Assembly (NCBI GenBank): GCA_030646565.1
Contig: JAUSLA010000054.1
Coordinates: forward strand, 1-10,882
Origin: a bacterium
GTDB lineage: Bacteria; Patescibacteriota; Minisyncoccia; Minisyncoccales; RBG-13-42-11
Direction: 5' to 3'
DNA: 10,882 bases
Both the position numbers and the translations under genes were made by a program. The notes below the pieces were generated by a model. It searched no databases. It was not told the origin of the DNA and worked only from the letters and a program-made list of their open reading frames with translations. Shown one piece after another: positions 1-6,096 of the stretch. Numbering within the stretch: position 1 is the first letter of the stretch; each line of letters starts with the position of its first letter.

Positions 1-28
1 CCGAGTCCTGCTTTGCGGAACGAAGCTG
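1..28 (-). repeat. Family A palindromic element, truncated by window edge
   Basis: It carries the second-hairpin half of the family A repeat (a GTCC..GC stem with a TTT loop, then GGAACGAAG). One pair is imperfect. It lies directly downstream of the mltG stop codon, and its other half is probably outside the window. Confidence 0.6.
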
Positions 29-29
29 T

Positions 30-1043
30 TTAAGGGTTAAGGTATTTCGCCTTAGCCAAATTATGCTCTTTTAATATTTTACTGAAAATCGTTTTACCGT
101 CAAAAGCAGACAAATAGTAAAAATATGGGTTGTCAGTAGGATACACCGCAGCCATTATGCTTTCAAGCCCGGGATTGGAAATCGGGCCTAAAGGCAGTCC
201 CCTGTATTTGTAGGTGTTGTAAAGGGAATCTATTTTGGTTTCTTCCAATGAAATATCGGCGCTATTTTTTCCGATAATATAACCTATGGTAGCGTCAACC
301 TGTAAAGGCATACCGATTTTCAGCCGCTTCCAAAGAATGCCCGAGACTAATTTTTTGTCTTCAATTGTCTTGACTTCTTTTTCAAGCAAAGAAGCCATAG
401 TAATTATTTCAAAAATTGTTTTCTTTTGATTTTTAATTTCTTCTCTCAAGTCAGGAGTGAGTTTTTTGTCAAAATTATCCAGCATTGCTTTAATAATATC
501 TTCCTCATCTGCGCCGTAAGAAAACCAATAAGTATCGGGAAACAAATACCCTTCCAGGCCAGCCGCATCAAGAGCGTCTGCCAAAAAATCATAATCTTTT
601 TTGTATAAATTTAAGCCCTTATTTTTAAGCCGAGGATTTGAATTTTGATCCTTGAACTCCGACGTCAATTCCATTTCTATTTCTGAAAGAGTAAATCCTT
701 CAGGAATAGTCACTTTTGTTTTAACTACATCTCCTTTTGCCAATTTCTCCGCTATCTTTGGTATATTCATTGAAGGAGATAAAATATAGGTTCCAGCCTG
801 CAATTTCCCAGAAATGCCAACGGTTAAAACGTAAAGCCGAAAAATGGGCGCCCGCATTATCAATCCTTGTTTTTCCAAATGGTTCGCGATGTCCCGCGAA
901 CCTTCCCCTTTCTCAATGCTAAAAATAACTTCTTCTTTAGATAAAGAAGTTATTGGAAAATAAATCATTACGGCAAAAAATCCTCCTATTATAAAAACAA
1001 TAAACAGCCAAATTAAATATCTTTTCCTCAATAAATAATGCAT
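30..1043 (-). CDS. mltG: Endolytic murein transglycosylase MltG
   Basis: Membrane-anchored lytic transglycosylase that cuts nascent glycan strands and so sets peptidoglycan chain length. The 337 residues fit the family (about 340). A single membrane segment spans residues 10-29, so the enzyme faces outward. A LysM-like segment follows (KGEGSRDIANHLEKQG, about 45-60). The YceG/MltG core shows LEGYLFPDTYWF (163-174), the catalytic region MASLLEKE with Glu221 as the expected catalytic residue, LQVDATIGY (247-255) and the signature YRGLPLGPISNPGLESI (280-296). It is the last gene of the minus-strand run def-pcm-mltG. Family A repeats fill the 85-bp gap to pcm, and no SD precedes the ATG. The family assignment is firm; operon membership is inferred from spacing. 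Confidence 0.95.
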   Translation of the reverse strand: MHYLLRKRYLIWLFIVFIIGGFFAVMIYFPITSLSKEEVIFSIEKGEGSRDIANHLEKQGLIMRAPIFRLYVLTVGISGKLQAGTYILSPSMNIPKIAEKLAKGDVVKTKVTIPEGFTLSEIEMELTSEFKDQNSNPRLKNKGLNLYKKDYDFLADALDAAGLEGYLFPDTYWFSYGADEEDIIKAMLDNFDKKLTPDLREEIKNQKKTIFEIITMASLLEKEVKTIEDKKLVSGILWKRLKIGMPLQVDATIGYIIGKNSADISLEETKIDSLYNTYKYRGLPLGPISNPGLESIMAAVYPTDNPYFYYLSAFDGKTIFSKILKEHNLAKAKYLNP

Positions 1044-1049
1044 TGTTTA

Positions 1050-1108
1050 CTCGAGCGAAGCGAAGAGTGAAGGGAAGATGAAGCAACAGCTTCATCGCCC
1101 CGCCTACC
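1050..1108. repeat. Family A palindromic element
   Basis: The main hairpin is GATGAAGC-AACA-GCTTCATC, an 8-bp perfect stem, flanked by the family's CGAGCGAAG and CGCCTACC arms. The core (GAAGGGAAG through CCCGCCTAC) is repeated identically at 3062-3112, about 2 kb away. That points to a recent copy or to conversion between copies. Confidence 0.8.
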
Positions 1109-1111
1109 GAA

Positions 1112-1150
1112 ATGGTGGAAAAGAGAACTCAGTTCTCTTTGGCTACCAAG
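1112..1150. repeat. Family A element overlapping the 3' end of pcm
   Basis: Hairpin AAAGAGAAC-TCA-GTTCTCTTT, with flanks GGTGG and GGCTACC. It supplies the last residues (AKEN) and the TGA stop of pcm. The copy at 1853-1910 has the same flanks in the opposite orientation. Confidence 0.75.
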
Positions 1151-1791
1151 GGGACGAAAACAAAACCCGGATACTCTTCTTCATTAAAATCTGTTTCGCT
1201 TTTTTTAGTAAGTCGCCAAATTGAATTACCCACGGGGGCAACAATTATTCCGCCGACTTTTAATTGTTTTTTCCAGGCCAGAGGGATTTCCCTCGCCGAA
1301 GTCAAAGAGGATAAATCCTCTTTTCCGCCCTTCGCTGCGGCTAGGGCAGCAGAAGCCAGGATATTATCATACGGAGCTTCTTTTATATAACCCTTTGAAC
1401 CGTCTGTACAAACAAATTCCACAATCCCCTGCCTGTTATATTTTGCCGCATTTTGTTTTCCGAATTCCACCAATTCCGGAACTATATCTATTGCAATGAC
1501 TTTTCCTCTTTCACCGACTATCTCTCCCAAAAGAGCGCTGGTCCAACCGGAACCAGAACCCACATCTAAAATTTTGTCTCCTTCTTTCGGCTCTAATAAT
1601 TCTAACATAAAAGCCACCACCAATGGCTGGGAAATTGTCTGGCCAAAACCAAGAGACAAGGCCTCGTTAAGTTCGGCTAAATCTACAATGTCTTTGGGCA
1701 AAAAATCAGCTCTTTTTATTTTCCGGAACGCCTCAATTATTCTCGGCGTCTTTAACCACTTTTCTTTAATTAAATCATCTATTAGAGCCAT
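1129..1791 (-). CDS. pcm: Protein-L-isoaspartate O-methyltransferase with repeat-encoded insert
   Basis: SAM-dependent repair enzyme that methylates isoaspartyl residues of aged proteins in the cytoplasm. The PCMT signature GQTISQP is at 50-56, SAM motif I (ILDVGSGSGWTSALL) at 74-88, the acidic motif IDIVPE at 101-106, and the C-terminal WKKQLKVGGIIVAPVG at 173-188. The family normally runs straight from the AxAA motif after YDNI into the IP..W..QLK helix. Here residues 150-166 (LAAAKGGKEDLSSLTSA, 51 nt) intervene and are encoded by a family A palindrome. The terminal AKEN plus stop also lie in a family A copy. At 220 residues it is slightly long for the family. It sits between def and mltG. 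The insert falls beside, not inside, the SAM site, so the enzyme may remain active; that is inference. Confidence 0.93.
   Translation of the reverse strand: MALIDDLIKEKWLKTPRIIEAFRKIKRADFLPKDIVDLAELNEALSLGFGQTISQPLVVAFMLELLEPKEGDKILDVGSGSGWTSALLGEIVGERGKVIAIDIVPELVEFGKQNAAKYNRQGIVEFVCTDGSKGYIKEAPYDNILASAALAAAKGGKEDLSSLTSAREIPLAWKKQLKVGGIIVAPVGNSIWRLTKKSETDFNEEEYPGFVFVPLVAKEN
1294..1344 (-). repeat. Family A element inserted in frame within pcm
   Basis: The 51-nt segment has the hairpin AAAGAGGAT-AA-ATCCTCTTT and the family flanks (GGCGG before, GACTTCGG after, on the minus strand). Its length is a multiple of three and it is open in the pcm frame. Removing it restores a normal Pcm sequence, ..ASAA|REIPLAW.. 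Confidence 0.8.
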
Positions 1792-1797
1792 AATTTT

Positions 1798-1852
1798 AGT
1801 CGAAGAGGACTGCGTCTTCTTCTCAACCTTCGCTCGGCTTTACCTCGCTCGG
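1798..1852 (+). repeat. Family A element between pcm and def
   Basis: It reads GTCGAAGAGGACTGCG-TCTTCTTCTC, then CCTTCGCTCGGCTTTACC and CTCGCTCGGTAG. The last part matches the element inside trmD almost base for base. The def stop codon (TAA, 1840-1842) lies inside it. Confidence 0.8.
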
Positions 1853-2403
1853 TAGTCAAAGAGAACTGCGTTCTCTTTTCCACCTGCGCTTTCGCGACGC
1901 GAAAGCTTGGTTTTAAATTTCGTTTTTTGCCAAAAAGACAATCTTTCGAAAAAAAGAATACCATCGAGATGGTCTATCTCGTGCTGGAAAATCCTGGCCG
2001 GCAAACCTTTTGCTTTTATCAGAATCTTTTTCCCGCCTAAATCAAGAGATTCCACCTCCACTTCTTTTGCCCTTTTTATTTTTAAAAAAACTTCGGGCAC
2101 GCTTAAACATCCTTCTTCGTCATATTCTGTTTCTCTGCTTTTTTTAATAATTTTGGGATTAATAAAAACCTCCGGCTTTGCCTTCGGGCTCGTCCTTTGA
2201 GACCTGCTGTTAATTCGATAAATTACAATTATTCTTTTTGATTCCCCGACTTGAGGAGCGGCCAAGCCAACTCCCTGATTTTTGTCCATAGTTTCTATCA
2301 TCTCAAAAGCCAGGGTTTTTATATCCTTTGTTATTTTTTTCACTTCTGCCGCTTTTTTCTTTAAAATTTGGTCGGGATATTTTTTTATATTTAATATGCT
2401 CAT
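1840..2403 (-). CDS. def: Peptide deformylase with repeat-derived C-terminal tail
   Basis: Metal-dependent hydrolase that removes the formyl group from nascent N-terminal methionine. All three motifs are present: GVGLAAPQ (44-51), EGCLS (97-101, metal ligand Cys99) and HEIDH (141-145, ligands His141 and His145, catalytic Glu142). I chose the start at MSILNIKKYPD because deformylases begin about there. The frame is open 19 codons further up (ATG at 2460), but that stretch (MIPKYKTKNN..) does not look like the family. From about residue 165 to the end at 187 the protein is encoded by two adjoining family A repeats, so the natural C-terminus seems to have been replaced or extended. First gene of the def-pcm-mltG run. 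The start has no SD. Confidence 0.95.
   Translation of the reverse strand: MSILNIKKYPDQILKKKAAEVKKITKDIKTLAFEMIETMDKNQGVGLAAPQVGESKRIIVIYRINSRSQRTSPKAKPEVFINPKIIKKSRETEYDEEGCLSVPEVFLKIKRAKEVEVESLDLGGKKILIKAKGLPARIFQHEIDHLDGILFFERLSFWQKTKFKTKLSRRESAGGKENAVLFDYRAR
1853..1910 (-). repeat. Family A element encoding the Def C-terminal tail
   Basis: Two hairpins: AAAGAGAAC-GCA-GTTCTCTTT and, nearer the def core, GCTTTCGC-GAC-GCGAAAGC. The first stem matches that at 1112-1150. The element abuts the copy at 1798-1852, forming a tandem pair. Confidence 0.75.
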
Positions 2404-2503
2404 ATTAAAACATTTATAATTAAAACTTTGATTGTTCTTTGTCTTGTATTTTGGTATCATATCATAAAAGGTCGGAACTGAAAACTATAAAAATATTTCA
2501 AAC

Positions 2504-2824
2504 ATGTCGAATTTAAGCGTTTTATTGGGACCAACCGGAATCCAATGGATTGTCATTCTGATAGCGATTGATGTTATTTTGGGGATTGTCGCCGCTCTTC
2601 TAAAAAAAGAATTTCGTTTGGGGAAAGCGGCAAACTTTATGTGGAAACCTGTTTTAGGCTATGTTTTTGGATTTACGGTTTTAATAATGATAGCGCAGAC
2701 ATTGCCCTCTTTGATAATTTTGGCTGCGGTTGCCTATTTCTTAATTATTCTGGCTTTAATCGGTTCGATTGTGAACAATTTAGGAAAAATGGGTATAAAG
2801 CTGCCGGTTTATTTGGGAAAATAA
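2504..2824 (+). CDS. Holin-like small integral membrane protein
   Basis: The 106-residue protein is mostly hydrophobic, with membrane segments at about 14-33, 48-66 and 68-90. The first segment carries IDVILGIVAALLKKEFRLGKAANFMWK. This resembles the phage_holin_4 / toxin-secretion holin family, whose members share an Asp in the first helix and a Gly/Lys-rich loop after it. Holins form membrane lesions, but family members also sit in bacterial genomes with no phage nearby, as here (no endolysin or phage gene is visible). It is divergent from def with a 100-bp gap. No SD precedes the ATG; an A/T-rich TATAAA lies 12 bases upstream. Two family A repeats and a terminator follow. The family is plausible but the function is unproven. 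Confidence 0.7.
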   Translation: MSNLSVLLGPTGIQWIVILIAIDVILGIVAALLKKEFRLGKAANFMWKPVLGYVFGFTVLIMIAQTLPSLIILAAVAYFLIILALIGSIVNNLGKMGIKLPVYLGK

Positions 2825-2916
2825 GCGAAGAACATTCGTTCTTCTTCACTCTTCGCTTCGCTCGAGTAAGCGAAGAACATCTGTTCTTCTTTACTCTTCG
2901 CTTACGCTCGGGTGCG
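2824..2916 (+). repeat. Tandem pair of family A elements
   Basis: Two adjacent copies start with GTAAGCGAAGAAC or TAAGCGAAGAAC and have stems GAAGAAC-ATTC-GTTCTTC and GAAGAAC-ATCT-GTTCTTC. Each is followed by ACTCTTCGCTT. They fill the 3' region of the holin-like gene up to its terminator. Confidence 0.75.
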
Positions 2917-2935
2917 GAAAAAATTTACAGACAAG

Positions 2936-2968
2936 AAAAAGCGTCCTGATGAAAAAAGGACGCTTTTT
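2936..2968. terminator. Bidirectional intrinsic terminator
   Basis: AAAAAGCGTCC, an 11-base loop, then GGACGCTTTTT. The GC-rich 6-bp core is flanked by A and T tracts on both sides. It can end the holin-like transcript on plus and the tRNA-Trp transcript on minus. Confidence 0.85.
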
Positions 2969-2975
2969 GTTGTTG

Positions 2976-3047
2976 CGGGGGCGCCAGGACTCGAACCTGG
3001 AACAAGAATTTTGGAGATTCTCATGATAGCCATTTCACCACGCCCCC
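2976..3047 (-). tRNA. tRNA-Trp (anticodon CCA)
   Basis: Full cloverleaf of 72 nt. The acceptor stem GGGGGCG/CGCCCCC is perfect, the D stem is GTGA/TCAT, the anticodon stem is AGAAT/ATTCT with loop CTCCAAA (anticodon CCA), and the T arm is CCAGG-TTCGAGT-CCTGG. The discriminator is G and the CCA end is not encoded. It lies downstream of rpmG, mntA and hepT and directly before the terminator, so it may end that transcript. Confidence 0.93.
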
Positions 3048-3061
3048 CTCTTATTTTTTTT

Positions 3062-3112
3062 ACCTACCGAAGGTGAAGGGAAGATGAAGCAACAGCTTCA
3101 TCGCCCCGCCTA
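3062..3112. repeat. Family A element between hepT and tRNA-Trp
   Basis: Hairpin GATGAAGC-AACA-GCTTCATC with flanks GAAGGTGAAGGGAA and CGCCCCGCCTAC. The core is identical to the copy at 1050-1108. It ends against the hepT stop codon. Confidence 0.8.
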
Positions 3113-3535
3113 CTATCTTAAATTTAATTTTTTCTCTATTTGCGACAAAAACTTTTCTATATCTTGTAATTTATTTTGCAAAACATCGTAAACAATATCA
3201 TAATTGATTTTTTCATAATCGTGCGCGATAAAATTTCTAAATCCCGCTAATTTTACCATTCTTTCACGCAGTTCAATAGAAATAATTTTCTCTTCTTCTA
3301 AAATTTCAAACCCTTCTTTTATGGTTGTTGGTTTCCGTAAATTTTTTAAAGATATAAAAGCTTCAGCCGTATCAATCGCTGCTTGTGCCGCCAAATAAAG
3401 GTACCTCTCAACAGCCCCTCTTATATTTAAATCATCTTCAATTTGTTTTCTTGAATATTTTTTAAAATTCTGTAAAATTCCCAAATATTTTTTGACGGAA
3501 GTTATTTTATTTTCAATTACGGATAAATTTGTCAT
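3113..3535 (-). CDS. hepT: HEPN-domain toxin, HepT-like (DUF86)
   Basis: Predicted ribonuclease toxin of the HEPN/MNT type. The 140 residues are mostly helical with the HEPN catalytic motif RX4HXY: Arg100, His105, Tyr107 in RNFIAHDY. In studied HepT/MntA pairs the toxin is silenced when MntA AMPylates a tyrosine near this motif. I placed the start at 3535 (MTNLSVIENK). The frame stays open 55 codons further, to an ATG that overlaps the mntA stop as TAATG, but those codons are three family A hairpins. Removing them leaves mntA and hepT overlapping at TAATG, as usual for such pairs. The repeats therefore seem to have landed at the hepT start and were tolerated because the insert is in frame. 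Whether the extended protein is made is unknown. Confidence 0.85.
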   Translation of the reverse strand: MTNLSVIENKITSVKKYLGILQNFKKYSRKQIEDDLNIRGAVERYLYLAAQAAIDTAEAFISLKNLRKPTTIKEGFEILEEEKIISIELRERMVKLAGFRNFIAHDYEKINYDIVYDVLQNKLQDIEKFLSQIEKKLNLR

Positions 3536-3697
3536 ATACTCGAACCGATAGGCGAAGAGGGTTATACCCTCTTCTTCATCTTCGTCCCGCACCCGAGTCC
3601 CGCAAAGCGGGACGAAGGGTAAAGAAGAACGAAAGTTCTTCGACTGCGCGAAACTCGATAGGCGAAGGGTGGAGAAGAACACAAATGTGTTCTTCGA
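3536..3697 (-). repeat. Three family A hairpins inserted at the hepT start
   Basis: The 162 bp hold hairpins GAAGAACACA-TT-TGTGTTCTTC, GAAGAACTTTCGTTCTTC, GTCCCGCTTTGCGGGAC and GAGGGTATAACCCTC. CAT (ATG on minus) flanks both sides, consistent with a short duplication at insertion. The length is a multiple of three and the segment has no stop in the hepT frame. Confidence 0.75.
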
Positions 3698-3699
3698 CA

Positions 3700-4095
3700 T
3701 TATGCCTTTGTTAATTTATGTCTTGAAAGCAAGGCGTAAAAATCAAAATACTCATTAAGTATCTTCGGCTCTAACAGCACTTTAAATGGCTCTTTTTCAA
3801 AAATTAATATCCCATCTTTTATTATATTATATTTCAATTCGGGACTATCAATATCATTTAGAACGCACAAGTCCACATTTTCGGTTTTTAGTTTTGTTGT
3901 AATTTTCCCAAGCAGTTCCAACCTTAAATCGAATCTTTTTTTAGGATCTTTTTCGTCTAAATAAACAGCGAAGTCGTAATCGCTTAAGGGACCGATTTTT
4001 CCATTCGCCCTTGAGCCGAAAAGATAAACTAATTTTATTTTAGGATAAAGCTTAAAAAGCTTAGAAAGATTGTTTATTGCCTTTAAGTCTTTCAT
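3700..4095 (-). CDS. mntA: Minimal nucleotidyltransferase antitoxin, MntA-like
   Basis: The 131-residue nucleotidyltransferase-fold protein carries the complete GSX10DXD signature: Gly27-Ser28 and Asp39/Asp41 in GSRANGKIGPLSDYD. A third acidic residue lies at Asp75 in ENVDLCVL. Partners of HEPN toxins with this motif transfer AMP to the toxin. The gene starts 10 bp after the rpmG stop, so it is probably transcribed from the ribosomal protein gene's promoter, and it precedes hepT. The C-terminal part (about 103-131) is less typical. Family assignment is firm; antitoxin action is inferred from the neighbouring HEPN gene. Confidence 0.88.
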   Translation of the reverse strand: MKDLKAINNLSKLFKLYPKIKLVYLFGSRANGKIGPLSDYDFAVYLDEKDPKKRFDLRLELLGKITTKLKTENVDLCVLNDIDSPELKYNIIKDGILIFEKEPFKVLLEPKILNEYFDFYALLSRHKLTKA

Positions 4096-4105
4096 AATTT
4101 GATGT

Positions 4106-4267
4106 CTATTTCTTGGTTTCTTTATGCGCCGTGTGTTTTCGGCACCAACGACAGAATTTCTTCAATTCTAACTTCTTCTCACCAGCTTGCTTGGATTTGT
4201 GAGTGTAGTAATTAATTTTTTTACAATCTCCGCACTGAATTTTTATAAATGGTTTTTTTGTCGCCAT
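4106..4267 (-). CDS. rpmG: 50S ribosomal protein L33
   Basis: The 53-residue protein starts MATKKPFIKIQC and ends CRWCRKHTAHKETKK. It has the zinc-binding pair pattern of the C+ form of L33: CGDC (Cys12, Cys15) and CRWC (Cys39, Cys42). Length and the basic C-terminus match the family. Upstream sequence is family A repeats with no visible SD (CTATATGGCG). In many bacteria rpmG precedes secE-nusG; here mntA follows instead, 10 bp downstream. Confidence 0.93.
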   Translation of the reverse strand: MATKKPFIKIQCGDCKKINYYTHKSKQAGEKKLELKKFCRWCRKHTAHKETKK

Positions 4268-4381
4268 ATAGTGAGTCCGATATTACGGACGAATCGAAGA
4301 ATACATTCGTATTCTTCTCTACCTGCGTCCTGCTTTGCAGGACTTGGTAGCTGAAGATGAAGACTTCGTCTTCGTCGCCCT
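4268..4381. repeat. Tandem family A elements upstream of rpmG
   Basis: Stems here are GTCCG-ATATTA-CGGAC, GAAGAATAC-ATTC-GTATTCTTC, GTCCTGC-TTT-GCAGGAC and GAAGACTTCGTCTTC. The second-hairpin stem GTCCTGC/GCAGGAC differs from the common GTCCCGC/GCGGGAC by a paired C-G to T-A change. The block lies in the presumed rpmG leader. Confidence 0.8.
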
Positions 4382-4388
4382 TTAATTA

Positions 4389-4508
4389 CTAATAATACCT
4401 TTTCTCTCTGAGAGTATTTACAACTTCGCCTGCGCCTACTTTAGCAGGAAATTTTGATTTTGACCAGTCCCAAAAAGGACGGCTATAAATGCCGTCCTTT
4501 TTAGAATA
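4389..4508 (-). other. Start-less open stretch with protein-like C-terminus
   Basis: Between stops on the minus strand the frame reads ..FWDWSKSKFPAKVGAGEV VNTLREKRYY and ends in TAG at 4389. It has no ATG, GTG or TTG start, and its 5' half is the terminator hairpin at 4472-4502. It could be the 3' remnant of a gene, or chance. I do not recognise a family. Confidence 0.2.
4472..4502. terminator. Bidirectional intrinsic terminator
   Basis: AAAAAGGACGGC-TATAAAT-GCCGTCCTTTTT: a 7-bp GC-rich core with A/T tracts on both sides. On minus it would end the subtilisin-like protease transcript about 140 nt after the stop codon. Confidence 0.8.
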
Positions 4509-4535
4509 TCAAAACCAAAATTATTTATTCGGCAT

Positions 4536-4639
4536 GGCGAAGAAAACTGTGTTTTCTTCTTCAATCACCCAAGCCGATAGGCGAGGGGTGGAGAAGAACA
4601 CGAATGTGTTCTTCGACTCGTCCCGTTTCACGGGACTCA
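4536..4639. repeat. Tandem family A elements downstream of the protease gene
   Basis: Stems are GAAGAAAAC-TGT-GTTTTCTTC, GAAGAACAC-GAAT-GTGTTCTTC and GTCCCG-TTTCA-CGGGAC. The outer motifs GCCGATAGGCGAGG and CTTCGACTCGTCC resemble the hepT block at 3536-3697. Confidence 0.75.
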
Positions 4640-5827
4640 TTACTGAACAGCTATATTTGCTCTTACTCTGCCCCAACCATAATCTTTATCTTTACCAGTC
4701 TTGCCTAAATCTTTTGCGGTATAAAAGAGTTTACTTTCAACTTGACTTTGGGTATATGCAGAATGAACGTTTTTAATAAGAGCTATGACACCAGCAACCA
4801 TAGGTGTCGCCATGCTTGTGCCGCTCCAAGTAGCGTAGGCGCTTCCCAAAACGCTGGAGTAAATATTTACTCCGGGAGCGGTAATATCCAAAGCATTGCC
4901 TCTGCCAGAGAAACTAGCGATTTGATCACTGCTGTTAACTGCGCCAACAGTGGTTGAGTAACTGATACAACCTGGAATAGAAACGCCCGCGCCACCGCTG
5001 TTACCCGCAGCGACAACTACAGTTACATTTCTATCAATCGCATATTTGATGGCGTTTGTTAAATCAGGCAAAATGCCATTGCAGAAACCCCTGTAAACAT
5101 AAGGCGCTCCGGTGCCCAAGCTCATATTAATAGCGTCTGCGTCGAAATCATCGACAGTTCCGTAGATACCGTCAGGCCCGTCTATTGCCCAGTAAATGGC
5201 AGCTACTACATCGCTGAAATAGCCTGAACCATTTTGGTTAAGTACTTTACCTGCGATAACTCCCGCATCGGGAGCTACGCCTTTGGCCTTAGGATCAATG
5301 CCATCGGCAGTGATTATTCCCGCCACATGACTACCGTGACCTTGGTCATCCATCGGATCGTTATCGTTGTTAACAAAGTCTTTGCCGCCAAGATAACTGG
5401 AGCTCAATTCCGGGTGAGAATAGTTATATCCAGTATCAAGAACCACGACTTTTGTGCTGCTGCCGGTATTTCCGGAAGCATGAACTATGTCAGCGCCGAT
5501 TTGCTGATTAGCGTTAGCGCTCGTCGCGCTAGGTTGAGGACCTCTCAAAACGCCGACTTCCTCATCGTCTAAAGAAAAAACTTTTACATCCTCGGCAAGG
5601 GATAAAGATTCGGCTACTCCCTGCGGACAACTAAGGGCTTTTAATGTCTTGGCTTCTCTTACAACTTTACAACCTAAAGCAACCGCTTTGTTCACCTCTT
5701 CTTCGGTATGAGCAATTACTCTTTTATCTCCTTTATCAACGACTAGTCGAGCGCTTGCCGCTCCCACAATAACGAAAACCACAATCAAGGCGGTCGCAAC
5801 GATTAAATATTTTTTAAAATTCATCAT
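4640..5827 (-). CDS. Secreted subtilisin-like serine protease (peptidase S8)
   Basis: Extracellular or cell-surface serine endopeptidase of 395 residues. A signal peptide/membrane segment lies at about 5-27. A short propeptide-like region (about 34-95, I9-like) follows, then the S8 domain. The catalytic triad is complete: Asp131 in VVVLDTGYNYSHPE, His164 in DQGHGSHVAG and Ser338 in GTSMATPMVAG. The oxyanion Asn276 is in AAGNSGG. The acidic stretch GPDGIYGTVDDFDADAI (217-233) is typical of subtilases of this type. No C-terminal anchor or sorting domain is visible, so it is probably released or held by its N-terminal helix. The first two codons are both ATG; no SD is seen. It has its own promoter and terminator. 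Its substrate is unknown. Confidence 0.93.
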   Translation of the reverse strand: MMNFKKYLIVATALIVVFVIVGAASARLVVDKGDKRVIAHTEEEVNKAVALGCKVVREAKTLKALSCPQGVAESLSLAEDVKVFSLDDEEVGVLRGPQPSATSANANQQIGADIVHASGNTGSSTKVVVLDTGYNYSHPELSSSYLGGKDFVNNDNDPMDDQGHGSHVAGIITADGIDPKAKGVAPDAGVIAGKVLNQNGSGYFSDVVAAIYWAIDGPDGIYGTVDDFDADAINMSLGTGAPYVYRGFCNGILPDLTNAIKYAIDRNVTVVVAAGNSGGAGVSIPGCISYSTTVGAVNSSDQIASFSGRGNALDITAPGVNIYSSVLGSAYATWSGTSMATPMVAGVIALIKNVHSAYTQSQVESKLFYTAKDLGKTGKDKDYGWGRVRANIAVQ

Positions 5828-5894
5828 ATTTTTACTATATTTTTACAAAATAAATACTTTGCGACCTTTTTATTAAAGTTTGCTATCTATGTTC

Positions 5895-5923
5895 AGTTTA
5901 ATGTAGGTGGAATTGATTGTCAA
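5895..5923 (-). promoter_or_regulatory. Predicted promoter of the S8 protease gene
   Basis: Minus-strand TTGACA (5923-5918), a 17-bp spacer and TAAACT (5900-5895), about 70 bp before the protease ATG. The -35 is perfect and the -10 matches four of six consensus bases. Confidence 0.55.
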
Positions 5924-5981
5924 GAATTCCATCAAACCTCGCTTTCTTTGCCAAAGGCAAAAACTGATGTCTGTTGTGTTG

Positions 5982-6057
5982 TGGAGCCGATGGCCGGATT
6001 CGAACCGGCGACCTACTCCTTACCATGGAGCCGCTCTGCCAACTGAGCTACATCGGC
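5982..6057 (-). tRNA. tRNA-Thr (anticodon GGT)
   Basis: Acceptor GCCGATG/CATCGGC, D stem GCTC..GAGC, anticodon stem GCTCC/GGAGT with loop ATGGTAA (anticodon GGT), T arm GCCGG-TTCGAAT-CCGGC. The discriminator is T and the 3' CCA is encoded, unlike the two other tRNAs here. It follows tRNA-Tyr by about 40 bp and is probably co-transcribed with it. Confidence 0.94.
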
Positions 6058-6069
6058 AAAATTATTTAC

Positions 6070-6096
6070 ACTTAGCGAACGAAGCGAGTCGAAGTG
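6070..6096. repeat. Short palindrome between tRNA-Tyr and tRNA-Thr
   Basis: CACTTAGCGAAC-GAAGCGAGTCGAAGTG: an outer CACTT/AAGTG pair around family A-like GCGAACGAAGCGAG. It looks like a reduced family A copy and could mark a processing site between the tRNAs. Confidence 0.45.

Noticed and set aside
2504..2824. Prophage based on the holin-like gene
   Set aside because: No endolysin, capsid, portal or integrase gene is nearby; the flanks are housekeeping genes and a tRNA.
4640..5827. Bacteriocin/lantibiotic leader protease
   Set aside because: No precursor peptide, transporter or modification gene lies next to it; it has its own promoter and terminator and looks like a general secreted subtilase.
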